Shown here piece after piece: positions 18,705 to 27,174 of a stretch of 64,000 nt of DNA. Source of the stretch: Candidatus Mediterraneibacter surreyensis (GTDB lineage: Bacteria > Bacillota > Clostridia > Lachnospirales > Lachnospiraceae); contig DWYB01000036.1 of assembly GCA_019118885.1 (NCBI GenBank), forward strand, positions 44,578 through 108,577, in the 5' to 3' direction. The notes beneath the pieces are model-generated. The model had not been told where the DNA came from. It ran no database searches and saw only the letters and a program-made list of their open reading frames with translations. Both the position numbers and the translations under genes were made by a program. Each line of letters opens with the position of its first letter. Position 1 is the first letter of the stretch.

Positions 18705-19446
18705 CAGACATGCCGCACATCCATATGAGATCACCCGGATACACTGCCGTATCTTTACGATCGAGGAGTTGTGCTACTATCTGTGTAATAATCTTTATCT
18801 GATCGACTATACGATTATGAACGCTCAGCTTTGTGAGTGGCTGGACGAAGAGCTGGGGATGGACAAACTGGCATCGGATCTAAGGGATGTGCTCAGGCTC
18901 CGCGGATCGGTAGAGAAATTTGTGCTGACCATACTCAAGGCATCTAAGATCTACCGGGAACCGGAGATGATCCGTATCCAGAATGTGCTGGAGCATCTGA
19001 AAAACCAGAAGGATATCGAACGGCAGAAATATAAAGGTGATAACCTGCTGGAAAGCGGTGAAGTGGAAGAGGCGATCCTTGTCTATCAGGCAATCCTGAA
19101 TCAGGAAAAGGACGAGTCCGTGGACGAAAAGTTTTACGGCAAGATCTATGCGGGACTTGGCGCGGCATACGGACGTCTGTTTCTTTACCAGGAAGCGGCC
19201 CGTATGTATGACAGAGCATATCAGATCTGCCAGGACAAGGCGCTGATCAAGCCCTATCTTTACGCGTCATATAAATATATGTCGCTGGAGGAATACCATA
19301 TCCTCATCACAAAACAGGATGATTATATGGAGATCAATGCGCAGATGCGAAGAGAAATTGACGAGATCAAAGAGACTATGACGGATGATGTAAGCCCTGA
19401 GCTTCTGGAAAAATGGAAAAGGCAGCATAGAAGAAATCATTCATAG
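18679..19446 (+). CDS. TPR-like protein, third member of the DUF5717/DUF5716 unit
   Basis: Not recognised as a named family. The 255-aa protein begins with an unusual MGSLILCHDRHAAHPYEI segment and a helical domain (residues 20-110), followed by TPR-like helix pairs: KGDNLLESGEVEEAILVYQAI, KIYAGLGAAYGRLFLYQEAARMYDRAYQI and KPYLYASYKYMSLEEYHIL. The C-terminus is a charged coiled-coil-like helix ending in a basic tail. AGGAGG lies 5 bases before ATG 18679; an ATG at 18676 is too close. Its start sits inside the end of the DUF5716 gene, so translation is coupled, which argues for a protein complex of all three products. Confidence 0.8.
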   Translation: MGSLILCHDRHAAHPYEITRIHCRIFTIEELCYYLCNNLYLIDYTIMNAQLCEWLDEELGMDKLASDLRDVLRLRGSVEKFVLTILKASKIYREPEMIRIQNVLEHLKNQKDIERQKYKGDNLLESGEVEEAILVYQAILNQEKDESVDEKFYGKIYAGLGAAYGRLFLYQEAARMYDRAYQICQDKALIKPYLYASYKYMSLEEYHILITKQDDYMEINAQMRREIDEIKETMTDDVSPELLEKWKRQHRRNHS

Positions 19447-19455
19447 AAGATCAGA

Positions 19456-19497
19456 AAAGTTCACTCTCTGCAGAAAAACTGACGGAGAGTGAACTTT
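19456..19497 (+). terminator. Probable terminator of the DUF5717 unit
   Basis: A perfect 13-bp stem AAAGTTCACTCTC / GAGAGTGAACTTT with a 16-base loop; the T-run is part of the stem and the following bases (GCGGTTTATAG) are only moderately T-rich. Confidence 0.65.
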
Positions 19498-19517
19498 GCG
19501 GTTTATAGAACTAAGAT

Positions 19518-19546
19518 TTGACACCGGATAAGGCGTGTGATAGAAT
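19518..19546 (+). promoter_or_regulatory. Predicted strong promoter for the amino-acid ABC operon
   Basis: TTGACA (19518-19523), 17-bp spacer, TAGAAT (19541-19546), 81 bases before the first gene. Confidence 0.8.
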
Positions 19547-19627
19547 ACTACAGTAACTTTACCGCGGTGCAGTGACTCATTGGTAGAGAAAAAAAGCAAA
19601 ACCGGTTATCCGGTGATGGAGGTAATT

Positions 19628-20434
19628 ATGAAGAAAAAAGTATTAAGTGCATTACTCTGTGCGGCTATGGCTGTTTCTATGCTGGCAGGCTGTGGTTCCG
19701 GCAGTACGGATCAGGAAAGTGAAAGTGACAGCGATAAGGCGTATGTCCAGGATAAAGGAACTCTTGTAGTGGGGATCACAAATTTTGAGCCAATGGACTA
19801 TCAGGATGACAAGGGAGACTGGATCGGATTTGATGCCGACATGGCGAAAGCTTTTGGAGAGAGTCTGGGAGTGGATGTAGAATTTGTCGAGATCGACTGG
19901 GATAACAAGATCCTTGAGCTGGACAGCAAGACTATTGACTGTGTATGGAATGGAATGACGCTTACAGACGAGGTTACAAGTTCTATGGAGTGTACGGACG
20001 CATATCTGAACAATGCTCAGGTTGTTGTAGTGCCAGTGGATGTAGCTGACAAGTACCAGGATGAGGCAAGCCTTGCAGATCTCAATTTTGCTGTTGAAGC
20101 GGGAAGCGCAGGAGAGGAGCAGGTCAGTGAGAGAGGCTTTAACTATACTGCAGTGACAGCACAGGCAGACGCGCTGATGGAAGTTGAAGCAGGAACTTCA
20201 GACGCAGCCGTGATCGATTCTCTGATGGCAGCGGCTATGATCGGTGAGGGAACGAGCTATTCCGATCTTACATATACGGTCAGCCTGAACAGCGAGGAGT
20301 ACGGCGTAGGATTCCGTAAAGGATCTGACCTGGCGGAAGAGCTTAATAATTTCTTTGCACAGAGCTATGAAGACGGGACGATGCAGGCGTGCGCAGAGCA
20401 GTACAAAGTACAGGCTGCGCTGATCGAGCAGTAA
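19628..20434 (+). CDS. Polar amino acid ABC transporter, substrate-binding lipoprotein
   Basis: Captures an amino acid outside the membrane for the importer encoded next. The 268-aa protein has a lipoprotein signal peptide ending LAGC (Cys22), then an SBP_bac_3 domain: GTLVVGITNFEPMDYQDDKGDWIGFDADMAKAFGESLGVDVEFVE, a hinge region around the AVEAGSAGEEQ strand, and EYGVGFRKGSDLAEELN near the end. Such proteins bind glutamine, glutamate, arginine, histidine or cystine; the exact ligand cannot be read from sequence. ATG 19628 follows GGAGGT; longer in-frame extensions would disturb the signal peptide. Permease and ATPase follow within 23 and 11 bases. Confidence 0.93.
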   Translation: MKKKVLSALLCAAMAVSMLAGCGSGSTDQESESDSDKAYVQDKGTLVVGITNFEPMDYQDDKGDWIGFDADMAKAFGESLGVDVEFVEIDWDNKILELDSKTIDCVWNGMTLTDEVTSSMECTDAYLNNAQVVVVPVDVADKYQDEASLADLNFAVEAGSAGEEQVSERGFNYTAVTAQADALMEVEAGTSDAAVIDSLMAAAMIGEGTSYSDLTYTVSLNSEEYGVGFRKGSDLAEELNNFFAQSYEDGTMQACAEQYKVQAALIEQ

Positions 20435-20457
20435 ACAAAAGAGACAGAGGTTGTAGC

Positions 20458-21144
20458 ATGGATTTGATAATGGAACAGTTTCCTGTTGTTTTCAATTCAT
20501 TGAACGTAGGATTTTTACAGACGTTAAAACTGTTTTTCGTGACGCTTTTGGGGTCAATCCCGCTGGGCCTGATCATATCTTTCGGATCAATGTCACGATT
20601 TAAGCCATTAAGCTATCTTACAAAGATCATCGTATGGATCATCAGAGGAACTCCTCTGATGATCCAATTGCTGATTATCTTTTATTTTCCGGGGATTGTC
20701 CTGAAAAATAATATCTGGGGCGGAAGTGAGAGCGGAAGATTCCTGGCGGCTTCGGTGGCCTTTATCTTCAATTATGCCTGTTATTTCTCGGAAATTTACA
20801 GAGGCGGGATACAGGGAGTGCCGAAAGGGCAGGAAGAAGCAGGACTTGTGCTGGGCATGACAAGAAGTCAGATCTTTTTTAAAGTCACGCTTCTCCAGAT
20901 GATCAAGAGGATCGTGCCGCCTATGGCAAATGAGATTATCACTCTGGTCAAGGATACTTCCCTTGCGCGTATTATCGCGCTGCAGGAGATCATATGGGCA
21001 GGCCAGGCATTTCTAAAAGGTTCACAGGGAATTGCCGGCGCGATCTGGCCGCTGTTCTTTACCGCTGTCTACTATCTGATCTTCAGCGGAATTCTGACAG
21101 TTCTTCTGGGAAGACTTGAGAAGAAACTGGATTATTTCAGATAG
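20458..21144 (+). CDS. Polar amino acid ABC transporter, permease
   Basis: Membrane subunit of the importer, 228 aa, of the His/Glu/Gln/Arg/opine family. It has about five membrane helices; FLQTLKLFFVTLLGSIPLGLI opens the family domain, and the cytoplasmic EAA loop that contacts the ATPase is EIYRGGIQGVPKGQEEAGLVLG (about residues 116-137). The ATG at 20458 has an AGAGG site 8 bases upstream; a longer reading frame starting inside the binding-protein gene has no ribosome site. It follows the binding protein by 23 bases and precedes the ATPase by 11. Confidence 0.93.
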   Translation: MDLIMEQFPVVFNSLNVGFLQTLKLFFVTLLGSIPLGLIISFGSMSRFKPLSYLTKIIVWIIRGTPLMIQLLIIFYFPGIVLKNNIWGGSESGRFLAASVAFIFNYACYFSEIYRGGIQGVPKGQEEAGLVLGMTRSQIFFKVTLLQMIKRIVPPMANEIITLVKDTSLARIIALQEIIWAGQAFLKGSQGIAGAIWPLFFTAVYYLIFSGILTVLLGRLEKKLDYFR

Positions 21145-21155
21145 GAGGGAAGAAT

Positions 21156-21941
21156 ATGGCGATTCTTGAAGTAGAACATTTAAGTAAGAATTTTGAGCGT
21201 ACGGAAGTGCTTAAAGATATCAGCTTTTCTCTGGAAAAAGGGAAAGTCCTGTCCATTATCGGTTCTTCGGGCAGTGGAAAGACAACGCTTTTGCGTTGCC
21301 TGAATTTTCTTGAGCGCCCGGACGGAGGCACGATCCGTGTGAATGGAGAGACGTTGTTTGATGCGAACGATCCGGTGACGACGCAGGAGGCGGAGATCAG
21401 GAGAAAAAGACTTCACTTCGGACTGGTGTTCCAGTCTTTCAATCTGTTCCCCCAGTATACAGCTCTTGGCAATGTGATGCTTGCAAAGGAGCTCCTTGAG
21501 AAGGAACGTCCGGATTATAAGACAAAGAAGAAAGAAATCCATGCACAGATCGAGCAGGAGGCGAAAACGCTGTTGGATCAGATGGGTCTCTCTGACCGGA
21601 TGAACAATTATCCTCATCAGTTATCGGGAGGACAGTGTCAGCGTGTGGCAATTGCACGGGCACTCGCTCTGAAACCGGATATTTTGTGCTTTGATGAGCC
21701 GACATCAGCGCTTGATCCCGAGCTCACCGGAGAAGTACTAAAAGTGATTCAGTCTCTTGCGGATCAGGAGACGACTATGATTATCGTTACTCATGAGATG
21801 GCTTTTGCCCGCGATGTATCGAGTCAGGTGATCTTCATGGATGACGGATGTATCCTGGAGCACGGCACACCGCGGGAAGTTTTTGAAAATCCGAAAGAAG
21901 AGCGTACAAGACAATTTTTGTCACGTTTTACAAATGGATGA
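21156..21941 (+). CDS. Polar amino acid ABC transporter, ATP-binding protein
   Basis: Energises the amino-acid importer. The 261-aa ABC protein has Walker A GSSGSGKTT (residues 36-44), Q-loop VFQSFNLFPQ, signature LSGGQCQRVAIARAL, Walker B CFDEPTSALDPE and switch His in VTHEMAFA. It belongs to the GlnQ/HisP group. A short insertion (KKEIHAQIEQEAKTLL) before the signature is common in Clostridia. Its ATG follows GGAGGG. It ends the three-gene operon. Confidence 0.95.
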   Translation: MAILEVEHLSKNFERTEVLKDISFSLEKGKVLSIIGSSGSGKTTLLRCLNFLERPDGGTIRVNGETLFDANDPVTTQEAEIRRKRLHFGLVFQSFNLFPQYTALGNVMLAKELLEKERPDYKTKKKEIHAQIEQEAKTLLDQMGLSDRMNNYPHQLSGGQCQRVAIARALALKPDILCFDEPTSALDPELTGEVLKVIQSLADQETTMIIVTHEMAFARDVSSQVIFMDDGCILEHGTPREVFENPKEERTRQFLSRFTNG

Positions 21942-22044
21942 AAAACGACGGATAAATTATAGGCAATATTGATAAATCACCACAGATTTATTAGACAAAC
22001 TTATAAACAAAACTTCGATAAAATAATAAACGAGGTCAATGCAG

Positions 22045-22075
22045 GGCAGGAGGGAATGTTGATTTTCCACCTGCC
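22045..22075 (+). terminator. Hairpin between the ABC operon and purF
   Basis: GGCAGG and CCTGCC pair, then an A/A mismatch and five further pairs, closing a 7-base loop; the run after it is TTATATTATAAT. It may end the ABC operon. It overlaps the -35 of the purF promoter, so its role is uncertain. Confidence 0.4.
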
Positions 22076-22087
22076 TTATATTATAAT
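22059..22087 (+). promoter_or_regulatory. Predicted promoter for purF
   Basis: TTGATT (22059-22064), 17-bp spacer, TATAAT (22082-22087), about 80 bases before purF. No PurBox or purine-riboswitch core was recognised in the leader; a short CCGGC/GCCGG hairpin follows. Confidence 0.65.
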
Positions 22088-22167
22088 CGAACTTGCAGGC
22101 CGGCGTATAATCTGCCGGACTACGTGAAACAGATTACCTGAACAGACCAATAAGGAGCAGGATTTAG

Positions 22168-23595
22168 ATGACAGATTTTACCAGGGTATCTACCGGACTC
22201 GGCGAAGAATGCGGAGTCTTCGGGGCTTATGATATGGACGGGCGCGATGTGGCGCCGTCAATTTATTACGGATTGTTTGCACTGCAGCACAGAGGACAGG
22301 AGAGCTGCGGGATTGCGGTGACGGATACGAACGGTCAGAGAAAAGTCCTTTCAAGGAAAGGACTGGGGCATGTAAACGATGTGTTTGATGAGGAGACAAT
22401 CAGGGAACTGAAAGGAAATCTCGGCGTGGGACATGTTCGTTATTCGACAGCCGGCGGTACCAGAGTTGAGAATGCTCAGCCTCTGGTGATCAATTATGTA
22501 AAAGGAACTCTTGCGATCGCGCATAACGGAAATCTTGTAAACGCTATCGAACTGCGCAAAGAACTGGAATATACCGGCGCAATCTTTCAGACGACTATTG
22601 ATTCCGAGGTGATTGCATATCACATCGCCAGAGAGCGCTTGAATGCGAGAACTGCGGAGGAAGCTGTGAAGCATGCCATGAAAAAGATAAAGGGCGCGTA
22701 TGCGCTGGTTGTCAACAGTCCGCGCAAGATGATCGGGGCGCGGGATCCGTTCGGACTTAAACCTCTCTGTATCGGGAAACGGGATAATACGTATTTTCTT
22801 GCCTCGGAGAGCTGCGCCATTACAGCGGTGGATGCAGAGTTTGTCCGCGATGTGCAGCCGGGCGAGATCGTGACGATCACAAACGACGGGATAGCATCGG
22901 ATATGAGTATGGCCATACCGGAGGAAAAACGTGCTCGGTGTATCTTTGAATATATCTATTTTGCACGTACCGACAGCCGGATCGACGGTGTTGACGTTTA
23001 TCATTCCAGGATTCTTGCGGGAAAAGCTTTGGCCGAGTCCTATCCGGTGGAGGCGGATCTTGTAGTGGGAGTTCCGGATTCGGGGCTTGTTGCAGCCAAG
23101 GGATACTCTGAGTACTCGGGGATTCCATATGGAATGGCCTTTCATAAAAACAGCTATGTAGGGCGAACGTTTATCAAACCGAAGCAGAGCGACCGGGAGT
23201 CCAGCGTGAAGATCAAGCTCAATGTTATTCCGGAAGTTGTAAAAGGAAAGAGAATCGTTATGGTTGATGATTCCATTGTCCGGGGCACGACCTGCGCAAA
23301 TATCATTAAAATGCTGAAAGGCGCCGGCGCTACAGAGGTGCATGTGCGGATCAGTTCGCCGCCTTTCCTGCATCCCTGCTATTTTGGAACGGATGTGCCG
23401 TCGGATGATCAGCTCATTGCCCACTCCCATACACCGGAGCAGATCCGCCAGATGATCGGAGCGGATTCGCTGGGATATATGGAGATTGGCAAACTGAAAG
23501 ATATGGTAGGAGATTTAAGCTACTGCGATGCATGCTTTACCGGAAACTATCCGATGGAGGTTCCGGGAGAGGACATCAGTCACGCTTTTGAATGA
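22168..23595 (+). CDS. purF: Amidophosphoribosyltransferase
   Basis: First committed step of purine synthesis: PRPP plus glutamine to phosphoribosylamine. The 475-aa protein has a short propeptide before the catalytic Cys (EECGVFG, Cys15), the glutaminase domain (LFALQHRGQESCGIAV, GVGHVRYST, AIAHNGNLVN), and a phosphoribosyltransferase domain with the PRPP loop VMVDDSIVRGTTC. Conserved cysteines late in the protein (YCDACFTGNYP) fit the [4Fe-4S]-containing Bacillus-type enzyme, which is oxygen labile. AAGGAG lies upstream of ATG. purB follows after 47 bases. Confidence 0.96.
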   Translation: MTDFTRVSTGLGEECGVFGAYDMDGRDVAPSIYYGLFALQHRGQESCGIAVTDTNGQRKVLSRKGLGHVNDVFDEETIRELKGNLGVGHVRYSTAGGTRVENAQPLVINYVKGTLAIAHNGNLVNAIELRKELEYTGAIFQTTIDSEVIAYHIARERLNARTAEEAVKHAMKKIKGAYALVVNSPRKMIGARDPFGLKPLCIGKRDNTYFLASESCAITAVDAEFVRDVQPGEIVTITNDGIASDMSMAIPEEKRARCIFEYIYFARTDSRIDGVDVYHSRILAGKALAESYPVEADLVVGVPDSGLVAAKGYSEYSGIPYGMAFHKNSYVGRTFIKPKQSDRESSVKIKLNVIPEVVKGKRIVMVDDSIVRGTTCANIIKMLKGAGATEVHVRISSPPFLHPCYFGTDVPSDDQLIAHSHTPEQIRQMIGADSLGYMEIGKLKDMVGDLSYCDACFTGNYPMEVPGEDISHAFE

Positions 23596-23642
23596 TACGG
23601 TTCTGCCGTGTATATAAAATTTATAAAAAGGAGATCAGAATT

Positions 23643-25076
23643 ATGTCAAATGACCGCTATGTAAGTCCGCTCTCTGAGCGCTATGCAAGTAAGGAGATGC
23701 AGTACATCTTTTCACCGGACAAGAAGTTCCGCACATGGAGAAGATTGTGGATCGCTCTGGCCGAGACGGAGAAAGAGCTGGGGCTCAATATCACAGACGA
23801 GCAGATTGAGGAATTGAAAAGCCACGCGGATGATATCAATTATGATGTGGCAAAAGAGCGGGAAAAAGTTGTGCGCCATGACGTTATGTCTCATGTCTAT
23901 GCATATGGCGTACAGTGTCCGAAAGCAAAAGGGATCATCCACCTCGGCGCAACTTCCTGCTATGTGGGAGATAACACGGATATCATCATCATGTCCGAGG
24001 CGCTGAAGCTGGTGAGAAAGAAACTGATCAATGTAATCGCGGAACTGGCGAAATTCGCGGATGCACAGAAGAGCCAGCCGACACTTGCTTTCACGCATTT
24101 TCAGCCGGCACAGCCTACAACAGTAGGAAAACGTGCCACTCTGTGGATGCAGGAATTTGAGATGGATCTGGAGGATCTGGACTATGTGCTGGGAAGTCTG
24201 AAACTTCTGGGATCCAAGGGTACGACGGGAACGCAGGCGAGTTTTCTCGAACTCTTCGACGGAGATCAGGAGACTATCGATAAGATCGATCCAATGATTG
24301 CTCAGAAAATGGGATTTAAGGCATGTTATCCGGTGTCCGGGCAGACCTATTCCAGAAAAGTAGATACGAGAGTGCTGAATGTGCTGGCCGGAATTGCGGC
24401 AAGCGCTCACAAATTTTCCAACGATATCCGTCTCCTTCAGCATTTAAAAGAGGTGGAGGAACCGTTTGAGAAGACACAGATCGGTTCTTCCGCCATGGCG
24501 TATAAGAGAAATCCGATGCGAAGCGAGAGAATCGCATCCCTTTCCCGCTATGTAATGATCGATGCACTTAATCCGGCTATTACATCGGCAACCCAGTGGT
24601 TTGAGCGTACGCTGGACGATTCCGCAAACAAGCGTCTGAGCGTTCCTGAAGGGTTCCTTGCTATCGACGGAATTCTCGATCTGTGTCTGAACGTGGTGGA
24701 CGGCCTTGTGGTATATCCGAAAGTAATTGAGAAACATCTGATGTCCGAGCTTCCGTTTATGGCGACGGAGAATATCATGATGGATGCGGTAAAAGCAGGC
24801 GGCGACAGACAGGAGCTGCATGAGCGGATCCGTGAGCTTTCCATGGAAGCCGGGAAAAATGTAAAAGAAAAAGGACTGGATAATAATCTTCTGGAACTGA
24901 TCGCGGAGGATCCTGCTTTCAATTTGAGCCTTGAGGATCTGCAGAAGACGATGGATCCGTCGAGATATGTGGGCCGGGCGAAAGAGCAGGTGGAGGCATA
25001 CCTGAAAAATGTGATCAATCCCCTGCTTGAGGAGAACAGAGAAGTGCTCGGGATGACAGCGGAGATCAACGTCTGA
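23643..25076 (+). CDS. purB: Adenylosuccinate lyase
   Basis: Cleaves SAICAR and adenylosuccinate, releasing fumarate, in purine synthesis. The 477-aa protein shows the superfamily signature GSSAMAYKRNPMRSERI around residue 282, HLGATSCYVGDNTD near 100 and TLAFTHFQPAQPTTVGKR near 145, which carry the catalytic Ser and His positions. It resembles the longer Clostridia/eukaryotic-like PurB (about 475 aa) rather than the 430-aa Bacillus form. ATG 23643 follows AAGGAG by 9 bases; the open frame extends upstream but without a ribosome site. Likely co-transcribed with purF. Confidence 0.95.
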   Translation: MSNDRYVSPLSERYASKEMQYIFSPDKKFRTWRRLWIALAETEKELGLNITDEQIEELKSHADDINYDVAKEREKVVRHDVMSHVYAYGVQCPKAKGIIHLGATSCYVGDNTDIIIMSEALKLVRKKLINVIAELAKFADAQKSQPTLAFTHFQPAQPTTVGKRATLWMQEFEMDLEDLDYVLGSLKLLGSKGTTGTQASFLELFDGDQETIDKIDPMIAQKMGFKACYPVSGQTYSRKVDTRVLNVLAGIAASAHKFSNDIRLLQHLKEVEEPFEKTQIGSSAMAYKRNPMRSERIASLSRYVMIDALNPAITSATQWFERTLDDSANKRLSVPEGFLAIDGILDLCLNVVDGLVVYPKVIEKHLMSELPFMATENIMMDAVKAGGDRQELHERIRELSMEAGKNVKEKGLDNNLLELIAEDPAFNLSLEDLQKTMDPSRYVGRAKEQVEAYLKNVINPLLEENREVLGMTAEINV

Positions 25077-25115
25077 TCCGTAATTTTCAATGATATACAG
25101 CCGAAAGGAAAATGC

Positions 25116-25151
25116 AAAGGAATGTTGCGAAAGATTGCAGCATTCCTTTTT
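25116..25151 (+). terminator. Rho-independent terminator after purB
   Basis: A 13-bp stem AAAGGAATGTTGC / GCAGCATTCCTTT (one G-U pair) with an 8-base loop, running into a five-T tract. Confidence 0.88.
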
Positions 25152-25236
25152 CTCTGGTATCTTATCATAGGAAGATTTGAGATGGAAAAATTTTCCGGTA
25201 TCGTTTATTTGTGGTGAAGAAAGGACAGGGAAGAAA

Positions 25237-26307
25237 ATGGAATGGTGTGGAAGTCTCTATGAGGGAAGATTTTCAGCGGACAAAATTTTAAGAGTTATAA
25301 GAACAGTCTTTGTATTTCTGGTATTATGTGCGGTCGTCACAAACGTGCGTTTAGGCAGTCCGACAGTCGATACAGGGAACTCCGGAGAAAGGCCGGAAAC
25401 GAAAACAGAGACGGCGGCTGTGTCAGATGCGGTGTTAAATTCAGTGGCAGAAGATATACTTGGTGTTCCTGTATACATACCGGAACTGCCGGAAGCACTT
25501 CCGGCTGAATCAGTATTGGATACGGCGGCGCCTGTAATTCCGAAGACGGTGCTGGCGGACGAAAAACCGGACGTACAAAGCCCATCGCGTTTTGTTCCGT
25601 CTGTTTCTGCTCCGGCGGATTCAGAGACTGCTGCTTCTGAACTTCCTTCTTATGTGCCGACGGTTCCGGAAATATCTGCTCCGGCCGATGAAGAGGTTCT
25701 TGTTCCTGATACCCCGTCTGAGCCGGCGGCAGATTCCATAATTCCGTCTGAGCCGGCCGTAGATGAACCGGAAACAGATGCGCCTGTTGCTACTGTTCCG
25801 TCTGAACCTGCGCCGTCTGAGCCGGCAACGGGAGTAATCAACGGATTTCTTGTAAATGAATCTGGCGTTATCTATGGCGTGGCCGATCCGGAAACCGTTG
25901 TAAGCGACGGCTACATGGAGCTGCCCGACGAAGGGTGTTCCGGTATTGCTGCGGGAACATTCAGGGCAGGTCTTCCTTCTGCAAGGGAGATCTACATACC
26001 TTCCAATATTACATATATCGAGCCGGGTGCGTTTACAGGTCTTACAAATATGGAATGGTATGAGATGGAGCCGTCAGACGGATATTACACGGAGCAGGGT
26101 GTTCTCTTTTCTGAAGGAGGAACGTGTATCCTTGCGTTTCCTGCGGCAAGAACCGGCAATTATAAAGTTCCTTCTCAGGTAGTGAAATTTGCTGCCGGGG
26201 CTTTTGATGATGCACAGATACAGGCGGTCGATGCGGCGATGTGTACGCTGACTGACACATCTTCATTTCCGGGGCATATTGAACTGATAACAAAGGAAAC
26301 ACCATAG
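25237..26307 (+). CDS. Membrane-anchored proline-rich protein with LRR_5 (BspA-like) domain
   Basis: Function unknown, probably a cell-surface or wall-spanning protein. The 356-aa product has one membrane segment (about residues 15-38, VIRTVFVFLVLCAVV), then a ~170-residue Pro/Glu/Ser/Ala-rich linker with four copies of PSEPA between about 165 and 205, and a C-terminal BspA-type leucine-rich repeat segment (GTFRAGLPSAREIYIPSNITYIEPGAF; YKVPSQVVKFAAGAFDD). No LPXTG or other sortase motif. ATG 25237 is chosen because the upstream TTG/ATG options have no ribosome site; GGGAAG precedes it. LRR_5 domains in gut Clostridia often bind host or bacterial surfaces, which is only an analogy here. Confidence 0.8.
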   Translation: MEWCGSLYEGRFSADKILRVIRTVFVFLVLCAVVTNVRLGSPTVDTGNSGERPETKTETAAVSDAVLNSVAEDILGVPVYIPELPEALPAESVLDTAAPVIPKTVLADEKPDVQSPSRFVPSVSAPADSETAASELPSYVPTVPEISAPADEEVLVPDTPSEPAADSIIPSEPAVDEPETDAPVATVPSEPAPSEPATGVINGFLVNESGVIYGVADPETVVSDGYMELPDEGCSGIAAGTFRAGLPSAREIYIPSNITYIEPGAFTGLTNMEWYEMEPSDGYYTEQGVLFSEGGTCILAFPAARTGNYKVPSQVVKFAAGAFDDAQIQAVDAAMCTLTDTSSFPGHIELITKETP

Positions 26308-26312
26308 TGCTG

Positions 26313-26341
26313 TTGAAGAATCCTCCGAATTGTTTTATAAT
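26313..26341 (+). promoter_or_regulatory. Predicted promoter of the sirtuin-gltX-helicase operon
   Basis: TTGAAG (26313-26318), 17-bp spacer, TATAAT (26336-26341), 62 bases before the sirtuin-like gene. Confidence 0.7.
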
Positions 26342-26403
26342 ATCTCATATATTACAGAGACAAGATCTGCTGATGGTGACAGCGGCAGAAAGGAGGGGTC
26401 TTT

Positions 26404-27174
26404 ATGAGAGATAAGAACATGCTTCAGATTCTAAAGGACAGCGGTTATACCGTGGTCTTGAGCGGAGCGGGGCTGATGGCCGAGAGCGGGTATCCTCTTC
26501 TGCGAGACGGAAAAGAGTCTTACGAAATAGAAGAAAAGTATGGATATTCTTTTGAAGAGATTTTCAGCAGCGCCTTTTATTCCGCCAGGAAAGAAGTGTT
26601 TTTCCGCTTTTATAAAGAATTCATCCTTAAGGCAACGGAAGTTCCGCCCGGCGAAGGGTTCTATGACCTTAAGACTCTGCAGGATCACGGACTGATCGAC
26701 TCGATCATCACACGGCGTATTGCAGGCCTTGAAGAACGGGCCGGATGTAAGAATGTTCTGAATATGAAAGGAACGATCTATGACAATGTATGCCCGTCGT
26801 GCGGCAGAAAATATTCTGCTGAATATATGAAAGCCGCCAAAGGAGTACCTCTGTGTGAAAAATGTATGGTATCCATCCGCCCCCAGGTGTGTCTGTTTGG
26901 TGAGATGATCAACAATGCGGTTATGACAAAGGCGGCGGAAGAGGTGGAGAAGGCTGAGGTTCTGCTGGTGTTGGGAGCAAACCTGACCACACCGCTGTGC
27001 AGCCAGCTTCTGCAGTATTACAGCGGATCGAACCTGATCCTGGTGACAGAGGGAGAGCACTATTCCGACCAGAGGGCGGACATAGTGATCTACGGGAGCA
27101 GCAGTAAGTTCCTTGCCGATATGGTATCTGAATATGAAAAGCAAAATAAGACTGAAATTGGAGAGAAAAAATGA
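26404..27174 (+). CDS. Divergent Sir2-like protein lacking the catalytic histidine
   Basis: A 256-aa sirtuin-fold protein. Sirtuin landmarks remain: [11 protein letters not shown] (residues 21-31, NAD loop, normally GAGxSxxSGIP), [13 protein letters not shown] (102-114, normally TQNIDxLHxxAG), a zinc ribbon Cys130/Cys133/Cys151/Cys154, and RPQVCLFGE (159-167). The catalytic His in the usual 'HG' is replaced (NMKG, Lys122), and the Q-N-D of the NAD ribose pocket are R-R-A. Deacetylase activity is therefore unlikely; NAD binding or another NAD reaction is possible. The gene has a strong GGAGGGG site and overlaps gltX by 4 bases, so the two are translationally coupled. Confidence 0.82.
   Translation: MRDKNMLQILKDSGYTVVLSGAGLMAESGYPLLRDGKESYEIEEKYGYSFEEIFSSAFYSARKEVFFRFYKEFILKATEVPPGEGFYDLKTLQDHGLIDSIITRRIAGLEERAGCKNVLNMKGTIYDNVCPSCGRKYSAEYMKAAKGVPLCEKCMVSIRPQVCLFGEMINNAVMTKAAEEVEKAEVLLVLGANLTTPLCSQLLQYYSGSNLILVTEGEHYSDQRADIVIYGSSSKFLADMVSEYEKQNKTEIGEKK

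Noticed and set aside
19547-19627. Possible T-box leader before the amino-acid ABC operon
   Set aside because: The leader is only about 80 bases and lacks the T-box sequence and a specifier loop.
22088-22167. Possible purine riboswitch before purF
   Set aside because: The conserved core of the purine aptamer (loop-loop kissing bases and junction) is not visible; only a short CCGGC/GCCGG hairpin.
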